The translations under genes and the position numbers were made by a program. A stretch of DNA of 64,000 bases from Flagellimonas abyssi (GTDB lineage: Bacteria > Bacteroidota > Bacteroidia > Flavobacteriales > Flavobacteriaceae), in contig NZ_JAHZSV010000001.1 in assembly GCF_019457905.1 (NCBI RefSeq), positions 310,001 to 374,000 of the forward strand, given 5' to 3'. Under the pieces are notes generated by a model. It saw only the letters and a program-made list of their open reading frames with translations, was not told the origin of the DNA and ran no database searches. Below are positions 51,508-60,561 of the stretch, piece after piece; position 1 is the first letter of the stretch; each line of letters begins with the position of its first letter.

Positions 51508-52764
51508 TTAAAATTTACGTAGGGGATCAAATGGGGAAATATCCATAGAAGTTTTGGCCCCAGATATAATCTCGGTAACCAATTTTCCCGTGGCAGGTCC
51601 AAGGCTCCATCCCATCATGGCATGACCTGTGGCAATGGTTAGGTTATCTATATTCTTTGGCTTCCCAATGTAGGGAAGACCATCGGGTGATACGGGACGA
51701 AGCCCACATTTTGCATTCTGTTTTGCCTCTTCCGGAATTTGAAGTCCCCTATAATAATGTTCAACGCCCTTGGCAATGGCCTCTACCCTCTCTTTTCGGA
51801 TAGTATGATTGATACCGGAAAACTCCATGGTCCCCGCAAAACGGGTAAAGCCCTCCATTGGTGTAACGGCAATCTTTTTCTCCATTAAAATGGCCGGCAT
51901 GGTAATGTTTGTGGGTTCTCCCACATTGATTCGATATCCCTTCCCGGCCTGCAATGGCAGTTTTAGGTTTAATTTTTTGGAAAGTTCTGATGTCCAAGAC
52001 CCCGCGGCAAAGACCACTTCGTCAGCTTTATAGGATGTGTTTGCTGTCTTTACCTCGGAAACTTTTCCTTCTGATACAGATATATCGGTAACCTCTTCAT
52101 TTTTATGGATGTTTACACCTGCTCTTTCCAAATAGGCCACCATTCTTTTCATGATCAGCGGTGGTGTGGTATGCCTGTCACATTCCCAAAGTATGGCACC
52201 CTCTGCATTAAAATCAACCCCTGGCTCTATCTCTTTAAGCTCCTCTTTTGAAAGATGCTTTCCAACCAAACCCATTTCAGCTCCTTTTTTCACAACTTCC
52301 ATTTCATGGTCGAACGCCTCATTGGTCTGGTAGACCATCATCAAACCTTGATCTCCAATGTTAAAATCCCCTAGATCGCCGGAAGCCCGAATGCCCTCAT
52401 ATAACTCCCTGCTCAAAAGGTTGATATCCCTAATAACGGGCATTGCCTTTTCTACCTTGGCCTTGGTTGACGATTTTTTGAAATATAATGTCCATCTCAA
52501 AAAATCCAAGTCCAATCGCGGCTTCATATAAAATGGACTGGAAGAATTGAACATATATTTCAACCCTTGTGTAATCATTCCCGGAGATGCCAAGGAAACG
52601 ATATGGCTCGGGGTAAGGTACCCTGCATTTACGAAGGAAGCGCCGGAAGTAATATCCGATTTGTCCAGAACGGTAACCGTATGCCCTGCCTTATGTAAAT
52701 AGTATGCCGTGGATAGCCCCACGATTCCACCACCGACCACTACAACACTTTTGTTCTTGCCCAT
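51508..52764 (-). CDS. DadA-like FAD-dependent oxidoreductase
   Basis: 418 residues of the DAO/glycine oxidase superfamily: the N-terminal dinucleotide motif VVVVGGGIVGLSTAYYL binds FAD, then a VNAGYLTPSHIVSLASPG segment close to D-amino acid dehydrogenase DadA, and a C-terminal ATGHAMMGWSLGPATG that closes the site. Deaminates D-amino acids (or proline/sarcosine-like substrates). The start 52764 (MGKNKSVVVVGGG) is preferred to the upstream ATG at 52809. Divergent from the M28 gene. Confidence 0.85.
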   Translation of the reverse strand: MGKNKSVVVVGGGIVGLSTAYYLHKAGHTVTVLDKSDITSGASFVNAGYLTPSHIVSLASPGMITQGLKYMFNSSSPFYMKPRLDLDFLRWTLYFKKSSTKAKVEKAMPVIRDINLLSRELYEGIRASGDLGDFNIGDQGLMMVYQTNEAFDHEMEVVKKGAEMGLVGKHLSKEELKEIEPGVDFNAEGAILWECDRHTTPPLIMKRMVAYLERAGVNIHKNEEVTDISVSEGKVSEVKTANTSYKADEVVFAAGSWTSELSKKLNLKLPLQAGKGYRINVGEPTNITMPAILMEKKIAVTPMEGFTRFAGTMEFSGINHTIRKERVEAIAKGVEHYYRGLQIPEEAKQNAKCGLRPVSPDGLPYIGKPKNIDNLTIATGHAMMGWSLGPATGKLVTEIISGAKTSMDISPFDPLRKF

Positions 52765-52864
52765 TGCCACAACTTTAAGGTATTCATCAAAAGAGCAGCC
52801 AAGATACATAAAGGCCTTGAAAATGTTAATCGGAACAAAGGGATTTCTTTATCAAACTTTTGAC

Positions 52865-52872
52865 TATTTTTG
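52865..52872 (+). promoter_or_regulatory. -7 promoter box for M28 peptidase
   Basis: TATTTTTG, perfect TAnnTTTG, 25-32 nt upstream of the ATG at 52897. No TTG -33 box at a clear distance. Confidence 0.55.
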
Positions 52873-52896
52873 GAAGATTTTGAAAAATACAGACGA

Positions 52897-54447
52897 ATGA
52901 AAAAATTATCCTTACTGGTCTTGGGCTTGGCCTTTGCCTGCAATTCTTCACAAAAAACAGTTTCAGAGGCTCCGAAACCAGTTGTTGATCCTGTTCCCTA
53001 TGCGGAAACAATAACTCAGGATGACCTAAAGCAACACTTGTACACTTATGCTTCGGACGAGTTCGAAGGCAGGGAAACCGGTACTCCCGGCCAAAAGAAA
53101 GCGGTGGAATACATTAGGGCACACTACCAGTCCTTAAATGTACCGGCTGCACAATCCAACGGCGACTATTTTCAAAAAGTTCCTTTGGAGGTGTCCAAAG
53201 TTCCCGAAGGCAGTTTAAGCATCAACGGTACGTCCTTTGAGGTTGGTGAAGATGTATTGACCTTCGCACAAGCCAAGGGAAACTATAATACGGTAGTCTA
53301 TGCCGGATATGGAATAGAAGATGGTGACTATTCAGACTATAGTGGAATTGATGTGAAAGGAAAGTTTGTTTTGATCAAAGCTGGCGAACCTGTAGATGAT
53401 AGCGGAAACTATTTGATTACAGGAAATATGGAAAAATCAGTTTGGAGCAACGCATCCGAAGCGATTGGAAAAAAACGTGACATCGCAAAAGAAAAAGGGG
53501 CCATCGGTGTACTTTATTACGATATGTTGAGCTTTCCTCGATTCCAAGGCTATTTTCAGTTTATGAAGAACAATGACAGCGGCAGAATGCAATTGGCCGC
53601 AGATAGTAGCGATGAAATCCTTATTTATTTAAATGATGAAGCTGCTAAAGCCTTGAAAAGTGATATTGAAGAGGACAATGTTCCCAAATCCATTTCTGCC
53701 GATATAAAAATGGATATCACCAGCGGAAATGAGCAAGTCGGTTCAGAAAATGTGGTGGCATTCATCGAAGGAACAGAAAAACCTGATGAATACGTGATTA
53801 TCTCTTCACACTTGGACCACATTGGTATTACAGGGAACGGAGATATTAATAACGGGGCCGATGATGACGGTTCTGGAACCGTGGCATTGCTTGAGATTGC
53901 CCAAGCCTTTAAAAAAGCTGCCGGTGAGGGCAATGGGCCAAAACGATCTCTAGTATTCTTACATGTTACAGGCGAGGAAAAAGGACTATTGGGCTCTAGA
54001 TATTATACCGACGTTGAACCCGTTTTTCCATTGGAAAATACGGTTGCGGACCTAAATATTGATATGATAGGTAGAATAGACCCAAATTATGGTGGAGCCA
54101 GAAACTACTTGTATTTGATAGGTTCGGATAAATTGAGCACAGAATTGCACAAGCTGTCCGAAGAGGTCAATAAAAAATACAGTAATATTGAATTTGATTA
54201 CACCTATAATGATGAGAACGACCCCAATCGTTTTTATTACCGAAGCGATCACTACAATTTTGCTAAGAACAATATTCCCATCATTTTCTATTTTAACGGT
54301 ACACACGCGGATTATCACCGACCCAGCGATACTCCCGATAAAATAAACTATGACCTATTGGAAAACCGTACCCGTCTTATTTTCCATACCGCTTGGGAAA
54401 TCGCCAACAGGCCCAGCAGATTATTGGTGGACAAAGCTGCTGATTAA
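52897..54447 (+). CDS. M28-family aminopeptidase lipoprotein
   Basis: 516 residues. Lipobox LGLAFAC after MKKLSLLV; the ATG at 52897 is chosen since it begins the signal. A PA (protease-associated) insert (about 110-270) precedes the M28 catalytic domain: SSHLDHIGI (His/Asp ligands), NNGADDDGSGTVALLEIAQ (Asp), HVTGEEKGLLGSRYY (Glu-Glu) and HADYHRPSDTPDKI (His) form the di-zinc site. Probably removes N-terminal residues from peptides outside the cytoplasm. Confidence 0.87.
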   Translation: MKKLSLLVLGLAFACNSSQKTVSEAPKPVVDPVPYAETITQDDLKQHLYTYASDEFEGRETGTPGQKKAVEYIRAHYQSLNVPAAQSNGDYFQKVPLEVSKVPEGSLSINGTSFEVGEDVLTFAQAKGNYNTVVYAGYGIEDGDYSDYSGIDVKGKFVLIKAGEPVDDSGNYLITGNMEKSVWSNASEAIGKKRDIAKEKGAIGVLYYDMLSFPRFQGYFQFMKNNDSGRMQLAADSSDEILIYLNDEAAKALKSDIEEDNVPKSISADIKMDITSGNEQVGSENVVAFIEGTEKPDEYVIISSHLDHIGITGNGDINNGADDDGSGTVALLEIAQAFKKAAGEGNGPKRSLVFLHVTGEEKGLLGSRYYTDVEPVFPLENTVADLNIDMIGRIDPNYGGARNYLYLIGSDKLSTELHKLSEEVNKKYSNIEFDYTYNDENDPNRFYYRSDHYNFAKNNIPIIFYFNGTHADYHRPSDTPDKINYDLLENRTRLIFHTAWEIANRPSRLLVDKAAD

Positions 54448-54469
54448 AAGCTTGATTGACAAAATAGTA

Positions 54470-54495
54470 AAGCCCTCTTGATGAGGGCTTTTTTT
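54470..54495 (+). terminator. Terminator after M28 peptidase
   Basis: Stem AAGCCCTC (54470-54477) / GAGGGCTT (54483-54490), loop TTGAT, followed by five or more T. Confidence 0.85.
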
Positions 54496-54516
54496 ATAAT
54501 CTAAGGATTTAAAACA

Positions 54517-54547
54517 AAAAATCCCAAACCATTTTGGCTTGGGATTT
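54517..54547 (-). terminator. Hairpin downstream of tRNA-His
   Basis: AAAATCCCAA (54518-54527) pairs with TTGGGATTTT (54538-54547); on the minus strand, which carries the tRNA, it follows the tRNA and ends in a U-rich stretch, so it can terminate it. Confidence 0.6.
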
Positions 54548-54559
54548 TACAAACTCAAG

Positions 54560-54634
54560 GGTGGAAGACCGGGTTCGAACCGGCGACCTCTGGAACCACA
54601 ATCCAGCGCTCTAACCAACTGAGCTACAACCACC
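54560..54634 (-). tRNA. tRNA-His (GTG)
   Basis: Cloverleaf on the minus strand: D stem GCTC/GAGC, anticodon stem CTGGA/TCCAG with loop TTGTGGT (anticodon GTG), T stem with TTCGAAC loop, and 3' C73 without encoded CCA. The extra 5' guanosine (G-1) is encoded at 54634. The acceptor has GTGGTTG against CTTCCAC, leaving U-U at pairs 5-68 and 6-67. Confidence 0.93.
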
Positions 54635-54868
54635 ATTTAAAGCGGATGCAAAAATACTTTTTTGTAATGATTCAACCAAAATATTTTTAAATTTCCAGTG
54701 ATTTATTATTTCAATCCATATCCATTGCCATTCCAACCTTCTGAAAATGTGATGGTCAATTATAAATCCCCTGAGGTATAATTTTCCGACAAAAAGCACG
54801 TTTTTAAGACCAAACACACATTTTTGAACATTTCACAACAATTAGTTTCCAAAATCGTGTTGTCAAAT

Positions 54869-54876
54869 TATTTTTG
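54869..54876 (+). promoter_or_regulatory. -7 promoter box for the TPR histidine kinase
   Basis: TATTTTTG, perfect TAnnTTTG, 21-28 nt upstream of the GTG start. Confidence 0.55.
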
Positions 54877-54896
54877 CCACATATATTTTTAACTGG

Positions 54897-56990
54897 GTGC
54901 TGTCAGAAAAAAACCTCATAATCAACCATAAAAAAACACTATATTCCATAGTGGTTTGCACCCTTTTGCTCTGTACCTCGTCCTCAGTTCAAGCACAATC
55001 TTCCAACGAAAGAGACAGCTTGGCCTACAAACTACAGAGCCTCAAATCCACCAATAGGTTCAACCCTAAGGATACGACCCATATCAAGCTTGTGGCCGAC
55101 CTTGCTTTCTCTTATCAATATTTGGACAGCGATAGTTTATATTCCATCGCTAACAAAGCACTGGAATACAGTAGGGAAATCAACTACCCTCATGGCATTA
55201 TAAGGGGGCTCGATGCACTGGGGTCCTATCATTACAATAAGGGGAACAGAGAAAAGGCCATTCCAATGTTCAAAGAGGCACTTGAACTTGCCAAGTACAT
55301 AGGTGACGTAGACTCCGAATTGTCCATCATTAATACCATGGCCCAAAACTACAGCTTTGAAGGGAACTATGCGGAAGCTTTGAACCTTAACCTCAAGGGA
55401 ATAGATTTGGCCAGGGAAATCAACGACCAATCAACACTATCTGTACTCAACGAAAATATCGCCGGCTTATACGCTGACCAAAAGGATTTTAAAAATGCAC
55501 TGATGTTTTATGACACCGTGCAAAAATTCAATAGAAATCTGGGCAATGAGGTCGTGGATGCGGAAACACAGAGTAACATGGCTTCTCTTTATAAAGATGC
55601 CAAGGACTATAAAAATGCAATGTTCAATATCAACAGAAGCATCGTTACGTTTGAAAAGCATAAAGTTTACGACTGGCTTGCTTATGCCTATCAAGTGAAA
55701 GGAGATATTTATCTAGATCAAAAAAAATACAAATGGGCCCTCTATTGGTATGATCAAAGTGATATGCTCTTTAAACACCAAATTGAGGACGACCGTATTC
55801 AAATTCAGTTGATGAATGGTATGGCAAAAGTATATTTTGGATTGGAAAACGATAGTCTATCCTTGGTATATGCGAAAAAAGGATTGGCCATGTCCAACAA
55901 GATCAAGTCCTTGCAAGGTCAAATAGATTGCTCTGAAACCTTGTACAAAGTCCACAAGAAAAAGGGTGACAATACAGAAGCTCTAGCTTATCTTGAATCT
56001 TTCAAGACCTTGTCCGATTCATTGTTTATGGACAAAAACAAGCAGAGTTTATCACTTTTGGAAACCAAGTTAGGATACGAACAAGAGAAAAAGGAATTAA
56101 TCGAGGCCAACGAAGAAGCTCTTGCCAAGCAACGGAATTACATCTATTTTTCCGTTATCATACTTTTGATTTTGAGCATCATCACTTTTGTGATCAGAAG
56201 GAGTGAGAATATCCAGAAAAAACTGAACAAAGAGCTTAAGGACAAATCAAAGGCCGTGACACAGCGTGAAGCCCAGTTGCATGAAATCAATAAAACCAAC
56301 ACCAAGCTTTTCTCTATAATTGGTCATGACCTGCGTGGCCCCATCGGTGGTCTACAGAGTATTTTGAAAATGTTTACGGAAGGAGATATCTCCACAAAGG
56401 AACTGATCTCCTTCATTCCTAAATTAAAAACGGATGTGGACAATATTTCCTTCACATTGAACAACCTTCTTTCATGGGGGCTTAACCAGCTTAATGGTGT
56501 GGTAACCAAACCAAAAAGATTCTCTCTGTCCTATTTGGTAAACAATAATATTAAATTGCTTTCGGAGATTTCCCAGAGCAAATCCATAAAAATAATCAAT
56601 CAACTTCCTGAAAATCCACGAATTTGGGCCGATAACAACCAAATTGATATCGTAATAAGAAATATTTTAAGCAACGCAATAAAATTCACCCCAGAGAATG
56701 GGCTTATTACTATTGAAGCAGAGGAGAAGGGCGATATGTGGCAAATTTCCATTAGGGATACCGGAGTTGGAATGACCGCTGAAGTGCAAAGGACCATTTT
56801 CCGGGATTCTTCCAACATTACCACGTATGGTACCAATAATGAAAAAGGGACAGGACTTGGTCTTTCCCTATGTAAGGAAATGGTACACAAAAACAATGGT
56901 GAAATTTGGGTGGAAAGTATACCCCGTAAAGGCACAACCTTCTATTTTACCCTCCCAAAGGCTCAAAATAGATATCAAAAAGCCTCTTAG
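54897..56990 (+). CDS. TPR-containing sensor histidine kinase
   Basis: 697 residues starting with GTG at 54897; no in-frame ATG precedes the signal peptide (YSIVVCTLLLCTSSSVQAQ). TPR units from about residue 55 to 390 (e.g. GIIRGLDALGSYHYNKGNREKA), a membrane helix (NYIYFSVIILLILSIITFVI, about 415), a HisKA domain with the phosphoacceptor His in LFSIIGHDLRGPIGGLQ, and HATPase (NILSNAIKFTPENG, DTGVGMTA, GTGLGLSLCKEMV). No REC domain and no response regulator next to it, so it is an orphan kinase. Confidence 0.87.
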   Translation: MLSEKNLIINHKKTLYSIVVCTLLLCTSSSVQAQSSNERDSLAYKLQSLKSTNRFNPKDTTHIKLVADLAFSYQYLDSDSLYSIANKALEYSREINYPHGIIRGLDALGSYHYNKGNREKAIPMFKEALELAKYIGDVDSELSIINTMAQNYSFEGNYAEALNLNLKGIDLAREINDQSTLSVLNENIAGLYADQKDFKNALMFYDTVQKFNRNLGNEVVDAETQSNMASLYKDAKDYKNAMFNINRSIVTFEKHKVYDWLAYAYQVKGDIYLDQKKYKWALYWYDQSDMLFKHQIEDDRIQIQLMNGMAKVYFGLENDSLSLVYAKKGLAMSNKIKSLQGQIDCSETLYKVHKKKGDNTEALAYLESFKTLSDSLFMDKNKQSLSLLETKLGYEQEKKELIEANEEALAKQRNYIYFSVIILLILSIITFVIRRSENIQKKLNKELKDKSKAVTQREAQLHEINKTNTKLFSIIGHDLRGPIGGLQSILKMFTEGDISTKELISFIPKLKTDVDNISFTLNNLLSWGLNQLNGVVTKPKRFSLSYLVNNNIKLLSEISQSKSIKIINQLPENPRIWADNNQIDIVIRNILSNAIKFTPENGLITIEAEEKGDMWQISIRDTGVGMTAEVQRTIFRDSSNITTYGTNNEKGTGLGLSLCKEMVHKNNGEIWVESIPRKGTTFYFTLPKAQNRYQKAS

Positions 56991-57709
56991 ATCAAATCCT
57001 CAAGGCTATCCACCCCAATGAATCGTTCCACTGTGAAGCCTTCCGCATATTCCACACCTATAATTCTTCCTAGGTCTCTAGCACGGTAATTTATACTATC
57101 GGTAAAGTTTTTGCTACTAATCGGTGTTTCCGGTTCTTCGCTGTCTGGATCATAAAATTGGGACCCGTAGGCCATTATGGCCTTGGTCTTTGTATCAATA
57201 AATCCAGAAACATCAACTACAAAGTCTGGCTCCAAGTTCTTCCATTGGATAAAATGATAGACCAACTTCGGTCTCCAAGCCTCTTGCCATTGGTCGTCTC
57301 CGTCCATTTTGGTCTCAATTTTCATCAAACCGCTCAAAAAGCAGGCATCACTCACCAATTTACTGCCCTTAGCGTGATCAATATGACGATCCTCGACAGC
57401 ATTGCACAATACTATTTCCGGCCTATATTTTCTAATAATCTTAATCAATTCCAGTTGATGCTGCTTATCATTTACAAAAAATCCATCGGTAAATTCCATG
57501 TTTTCCCGTACGGCCACACCTAAAATTTCTGCAGCCTTGGCAGCTTCCCTGTCCCTGATTTCCGCAGAACCACGGGTTCCAAGTTCGCCACGGGTCAAAT
57601 CAACAATTCCAACCTTTTTTCCTTTGGAAACTTCCTTTGCTATGGTGGCACCTGCCCCCAATTCGGCATCATCTGGATGCGCTCCGAATACTAAAATGTC
57701 TAATTTCAT
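56987..57709 (-). CDS. bshB1: Bacillithiol biosynthesis deacetylase BshB1
   Basis: 240 residues of the PIG-L/LmbE deacetylase family: ILVFGAHPDDAELGAG (HPDD zinc motif) at the N-terminus and DRHIDHAKGSKLVSDA (HxxH). GTRGSAEIRDREAAKAAEILG is typical of BshB1. It deacetylates GlcNAc-malate to glucosamine-malate for bacillithiol. It ends 3 nt over the histidine kinase stop and starts 7 nt after a trans-sulfuration enzyme, so it is probably in one transcript with it. Confidence 0.92.
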   Translation of the reverse strand: MKLDILVFGAHPDDAELGAGATIAKEVSKGKKVGIVDLTRGELGTRGSAEIRDREAAKAAEILGVAVRENMEFTDGFFVNDKQHQLELIKIIRKYRPEIVLCNAVEDRHIDHAKGSKLVSDACFLSGLMKIETKMDGDDQWQEAWRPKLVYHFIQWKNLEPDFVVDVSGFIDTKTKAIMAYGSQFYDPDSEEPETPISSKNFTDSINYRARDLGRIIGVEYAEGFTVERFIGVDSLEDLI

Positions 57710-57716
57710 ATAATTC

Positions 57717-58886
57717 TTAAGCCGTAACGGTCATAGATTTTACTTTGGCGATCGCCTGTTCGATATCCGCTATTAAATCTTCTGCTTCCTCTATTCCCAG
57801 GGAGAAACGGATCAAAGAGTCCTTTATCCCTTGTTTTGCCCTATCCTCCGGGCTCATCAAAGCATGAGAGGTCTGTGTCGGCGAAAGCACAGTGCTTTCG
57901 ATTCCGGCCAAACTCATGGATGGTTTTATCAACTTTAATTCCTTGAAGAACCGGGAAGCATCTATCCCCTGGTTCAGTTCAAAAGAGAGCATTCCTCCAA
58001 AACCTTTCATCTGCGATTTGGCCAGTTCATGACCTGGGTGGTCCTTAAGTCCGGGATAGTACACATTGTCCACATCCTTGCTTTGGCTCAAATAGGTGGC
58101 CATTTGCATCGCATTCTCATTTTGGGCCTTTACACGAATGGCCATCGTTTTTAAACTACGTTCCAATAGCCATACAGTATAATCACTAAGGCTTCCTCCA
58201 AAACAAATTCCTGTTTGCCACACCTTGTCCATGTACTCCTGTGATGCGGCTACCACACCAGCACAGATATCGGAATGTCCGCCCATATACTTTGTGGCAC
58301 TGTGCACCACCACATCGATTCCAAAATCAACTGGGTTTTGGTTGATGGGACTGGCAAAGGTATTGTCGATCATGGACAGGATTCCTTTCTGTTTTGCCAA
58401 ATCGGCCACTCCTTTCACATCGGTAATGGTCAATAAGGGGTTTGATGGCGTTTCCAAATACAGCACTTTGGTGTTGGGTTTGATTTCTTTCTCAAAATCT
58501 TCCACTTCCCAACCTGTGGTAAATGAATACTCAATGCCAAATCTCTCGAATTGACTTACAGCAAAATGATAGGTGCCACCGTAAATAGTCTGCTGCAGCA
58601 CCACATGGTCACCAGCCTGCAGAAATGCCATCAAAGCTGTACTTATAGCAGCCATTCCGCTACCAAAAATCAAAGCAGCCTCGGTATGCTCCAAGGCTGC
58701 CAGTTTTTTGCACAATGCCTCTTGATTGGGCGTGTTGTAATATCTTGGGTATCTTTTGATGTCCACATCCTCAAATTGATAGGATGTACTCATATATAAA
58801 GGGGAAACAGCTCCCTTGAACTCCTTGTCCTCCAACTCCCCTACATGGGTACAGATGGTATTGAGTCCTTTTTTATCGTTTTTCAT
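57717..58886 (-). CDS. Trans-sulfuration PLP enzyme (cystathionine gamma-synthase/lyase or methionine gamma-lyase type)
   Basis: 389 residues. The Cys/Met metabolism PLP family: STSYQFEDVDIKRYPRYYNTPN, FGSGMAAISTALMAFLQAGDHV, and the Schiff-base lysine in HSATKYMGGHSDICAG. Substrate type (synthase versus lyase) is not readable. It feeds or consumes cysteine, fitting the bacillithiol gene 7 nt downstream. A possible own -7 box (TATCTTTA) lies at 58904-58911 on the minus strand, 17 nt upstream of the start. Confidence 0.85.
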   Translation of the reverse strand: MKNDKKGLNTICTHVGELEDKEFKGAVSPLYMSTSYQFEDVDIKRYPRYYNTPNQEALCKKLAALEHTEAALIFGSGMAAISTALMAFLQAGDHVVLQQTIYGGTYHFAVSQFERFGIEYSFTTGWEVEDFEKEIKPNTKVLYLETPSNPLLTITDVKGVADLAKQKGILSMIDNTFASPINQNPVDFGIDVVVHSATKYMGGHSDICAGVVAASQEYMDKVWQTGICFGGSLSDYTVWLLERSLKTMAIRVKAQNENAMQMATYLSQSKDVDNVYYPGLKDHPGHELAKSQMKGFGGMLSFELNQGIDASRFFKELKLIKPSMSLAGIESTVLSPTQTSHALMSPEDRAKQGIKDSLIRFSLGIEEAEDLIADIEQAIAKVKSMTVTA

Positions 58887-58920
58887 GTTGGTTTTCTTTA
58901 GGATAAAGATACGAAACCCA

Positions 58921-60330
58921 TCATACTTGGACTTTCTTCCACTTTCCTTTTTTAAACCATATCATGGCCAAAACCGCTATAAGTATTTCCGCCGCAGTAA
59001 TGGCAACAAAAACGCCGGTTGCGCCCCAACCCAAAACCAATGCAGATATATAGGCCAATGGTAACTGGAAAACCCAAAAAGCGATCAAATTTATCTTGGT
59101 CGGGGTTCCCGTGTCCCCTGCTCCGTTGAAAGCTTGGGTCATGACCATGCCATAGGCATAAAAAATATACCCCAAAGCAATCACCTGAAGACAAAGTGCA
59201 CCACTTTTTACAACTTCTGGTGTAGTATTGAACCAAGAAACAATGGTATTTGCAAAAATCAGGTAGACCAAAGAAACCGTTCCCATAAAATAGGCATTGT
59301 ATTTACCCGTTTTCCAAACGGACCGTTCTGCCCTATCTGGTTGTTTGGCTCCGAGATTTTGACCCACCAAAGTGGCTGCTGCATTGCTCATACCCCAAGA
59401 TGGCATCAAGGTGAACATCATTACACGAATGGCAATGGTATATCCTGCCAATACTTCGCTTCCAAACTCCGACATAATGCGCATCAAGAAAATCCAACTG
59501 GAGGTTCCTATCAAGAATTGGGCAATACCGCCCAACGAAACTTTAATCAAATTAAGCATCACCTTAAAGTTCAAAACCAAGTCCTTGGCCATTAGTTTGA
59601 TTTTGCCCCAACCAAAGAACAAAATCCCCAATTGAAAAAGTACCGCGGTTCCCCTACCAATATTCGTAGCTACGGCCGCACCCTTAACTCCCATTTCTGG
59701 AATGGGTCCAAACCCAAAGATGAACATGGGGTCCAATATAATGTTGAGCCCGTTAGAGAGCACCAAAGCCCACATAGCAATGGATGCATTGCCTGCACCA
59801 CGAAAAATGGCATTGATCAAGAACAAAAGTACCACGGTAATGTTTCCTCCGATCAAAAATTGGGTATAACCATATCCTTCGGCAATTAAATCGGGGTCAC
59901 CTCCCATTAATGCCAAAATATCCTTGGCAAAAATGATTCCCACGACCCCAATGACAATGGAAATTACCACACCCAAACTAATGGCCTGTACGGCTGCAAT
60001 TCGTGCACCGTCAACATCTTTTTCGCCAATTCTACGGGCAACAATGGCAGTTGCTGCCATACTAAGGCCAATGGCAAGTGCATAGACCAATGTAATCACG
60101 GATTCAGTAAGGCCGATGGTGGCCACGGCATTGACGCTCACTTTGGAAACATAGGCAATATCCACTAGCGCAAATATGGATTCCATGAGCATTTCCAAGA
60201 TCATGGGAATGGAAAGCATAAAAATGGCCTTTCGGATGCTTCCTGTGGTAAACTCTGTTTCTTTACCAGAAATAGCTATCCAGAAATACTGAATAAATTT
60301 TTTAAATGAATTTGTATGTTGATGTGTCAT
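58921..60330 (-). CDS. MATE-family efflux transporter
   Basis: 469 residues with 12 membrane helices typical of multidrug and toxic compound extrusion (e.g. NorM). Sodium- or proton-driven export of cationic drugs is the known role; ligand unknown. It is preceded by a structured leader with a strong promoter and is 34 nt upstream of the trans-sulfuration gene on the same strand, so they may be co-transcribed. Confidence 0.88.
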   Translation of the reverse strand: MTHQHTNSFKKFIQYFWIAISGKETEFTTGSIRKAIFMLSIPMILEMLMESIFALVDIAYVSKVSVNAVATIGLTESVITLVYALAIGLSMAATAIVARRIGEKDVDGARIAAVQAISLGVVISIVIGVVGIIFAKDILALMGGDPDLIAEGYGYTQFLIGGNITVVLLFLINAIFRGAGNASIAMWALVLSNGLNIILDPMFIFGFGPIPEMGVKGAAVATNIGRGTAVLFQLGILFFGWGKIKLMAKDLVLNFKVMLNLIKVSLGGIAQFLIGTSSWIFLMRIMSEFGSEVLAGYTIAIRVMMFTLMPSWGMSNAAATLVGQNLGAKQPDRAERSVWKTGKYNAYFMGTVSLVYLIFANTIVSWFNTTPEVVKSGALCLQVIALGYIFYAYGMVMTQAFNGAGDTGTPTKINLIAFWVFQLPLAYISALVLGWGATGVFVAITAAEILIAVLAMIWFKKGKWKKVQV

Positions 60331-60334
60331 TATC

Positions 60335-60442
60335 TAAGAATTATGTGTAAAAAAAGAAGTAAAATGTCAAGTTTCCGAAAAGTGTTCGGTTACATAAATC
60401 GGGTTTCCCCAATGGTGACATCTATCGCGTACATAATTCTTA
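60335..60442 (-). promoter_or_regulatory. Structured leader RNA, riboswitch-like candidate
   Basis: On the minus strand, P1 is UAAGAAUUAUGU (60442-60431) pairing perfectly with ACAUAAUUCUUA (60346-60335), ending 4 nt before the MATE ATG, so P1 covers the ribosome-binding region. Inside lie P2 AGAUGUCA (60423-60416) with UGACAUUU (60369-60362, one G-U), a hairpin P3 AUUGGG-GAAA-CCCGAU (60413-60398, GNRA loop), and a hairpin P4 CCGAA-CACUU-UUCGG (60389-60375), which form a multibranch junction. It does not match a known riboswitch class by eye. Helices are read directly; regulatory role is inference. Confidence 0.6.
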
Positions 60443-60458
60443 TAGCTTCATGATGATG

Positions 60459-60490
60459 CAAATATGCAAAAAAATCCGATATATTATCAA
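60459..60490 (-). promoter_or_regulatory. Promoter of MATE leader
   Basis: Minus strand TTG (60490-60488), 21 nt, then CATATTTG (60466-60459), which is seven of eight to TAnnTTTG. Predicted start lies about 10 nt before the P1 helix. Confidence 0.6.
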
Positions 60491-60561
60491 AAATTTTTAT
60501 TTAGAACTTCGACTCATGTCGTTACCTTCGTAACCAAACCAACTCAAATAATTCAAAAACC

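Noticed and set aside
60331..60450. Inverted repeats as ends of a miniature transposon
   Set aside because: No target-site duplication at the ends (tatc versus tagc) and the nested helices fit an RNA better.
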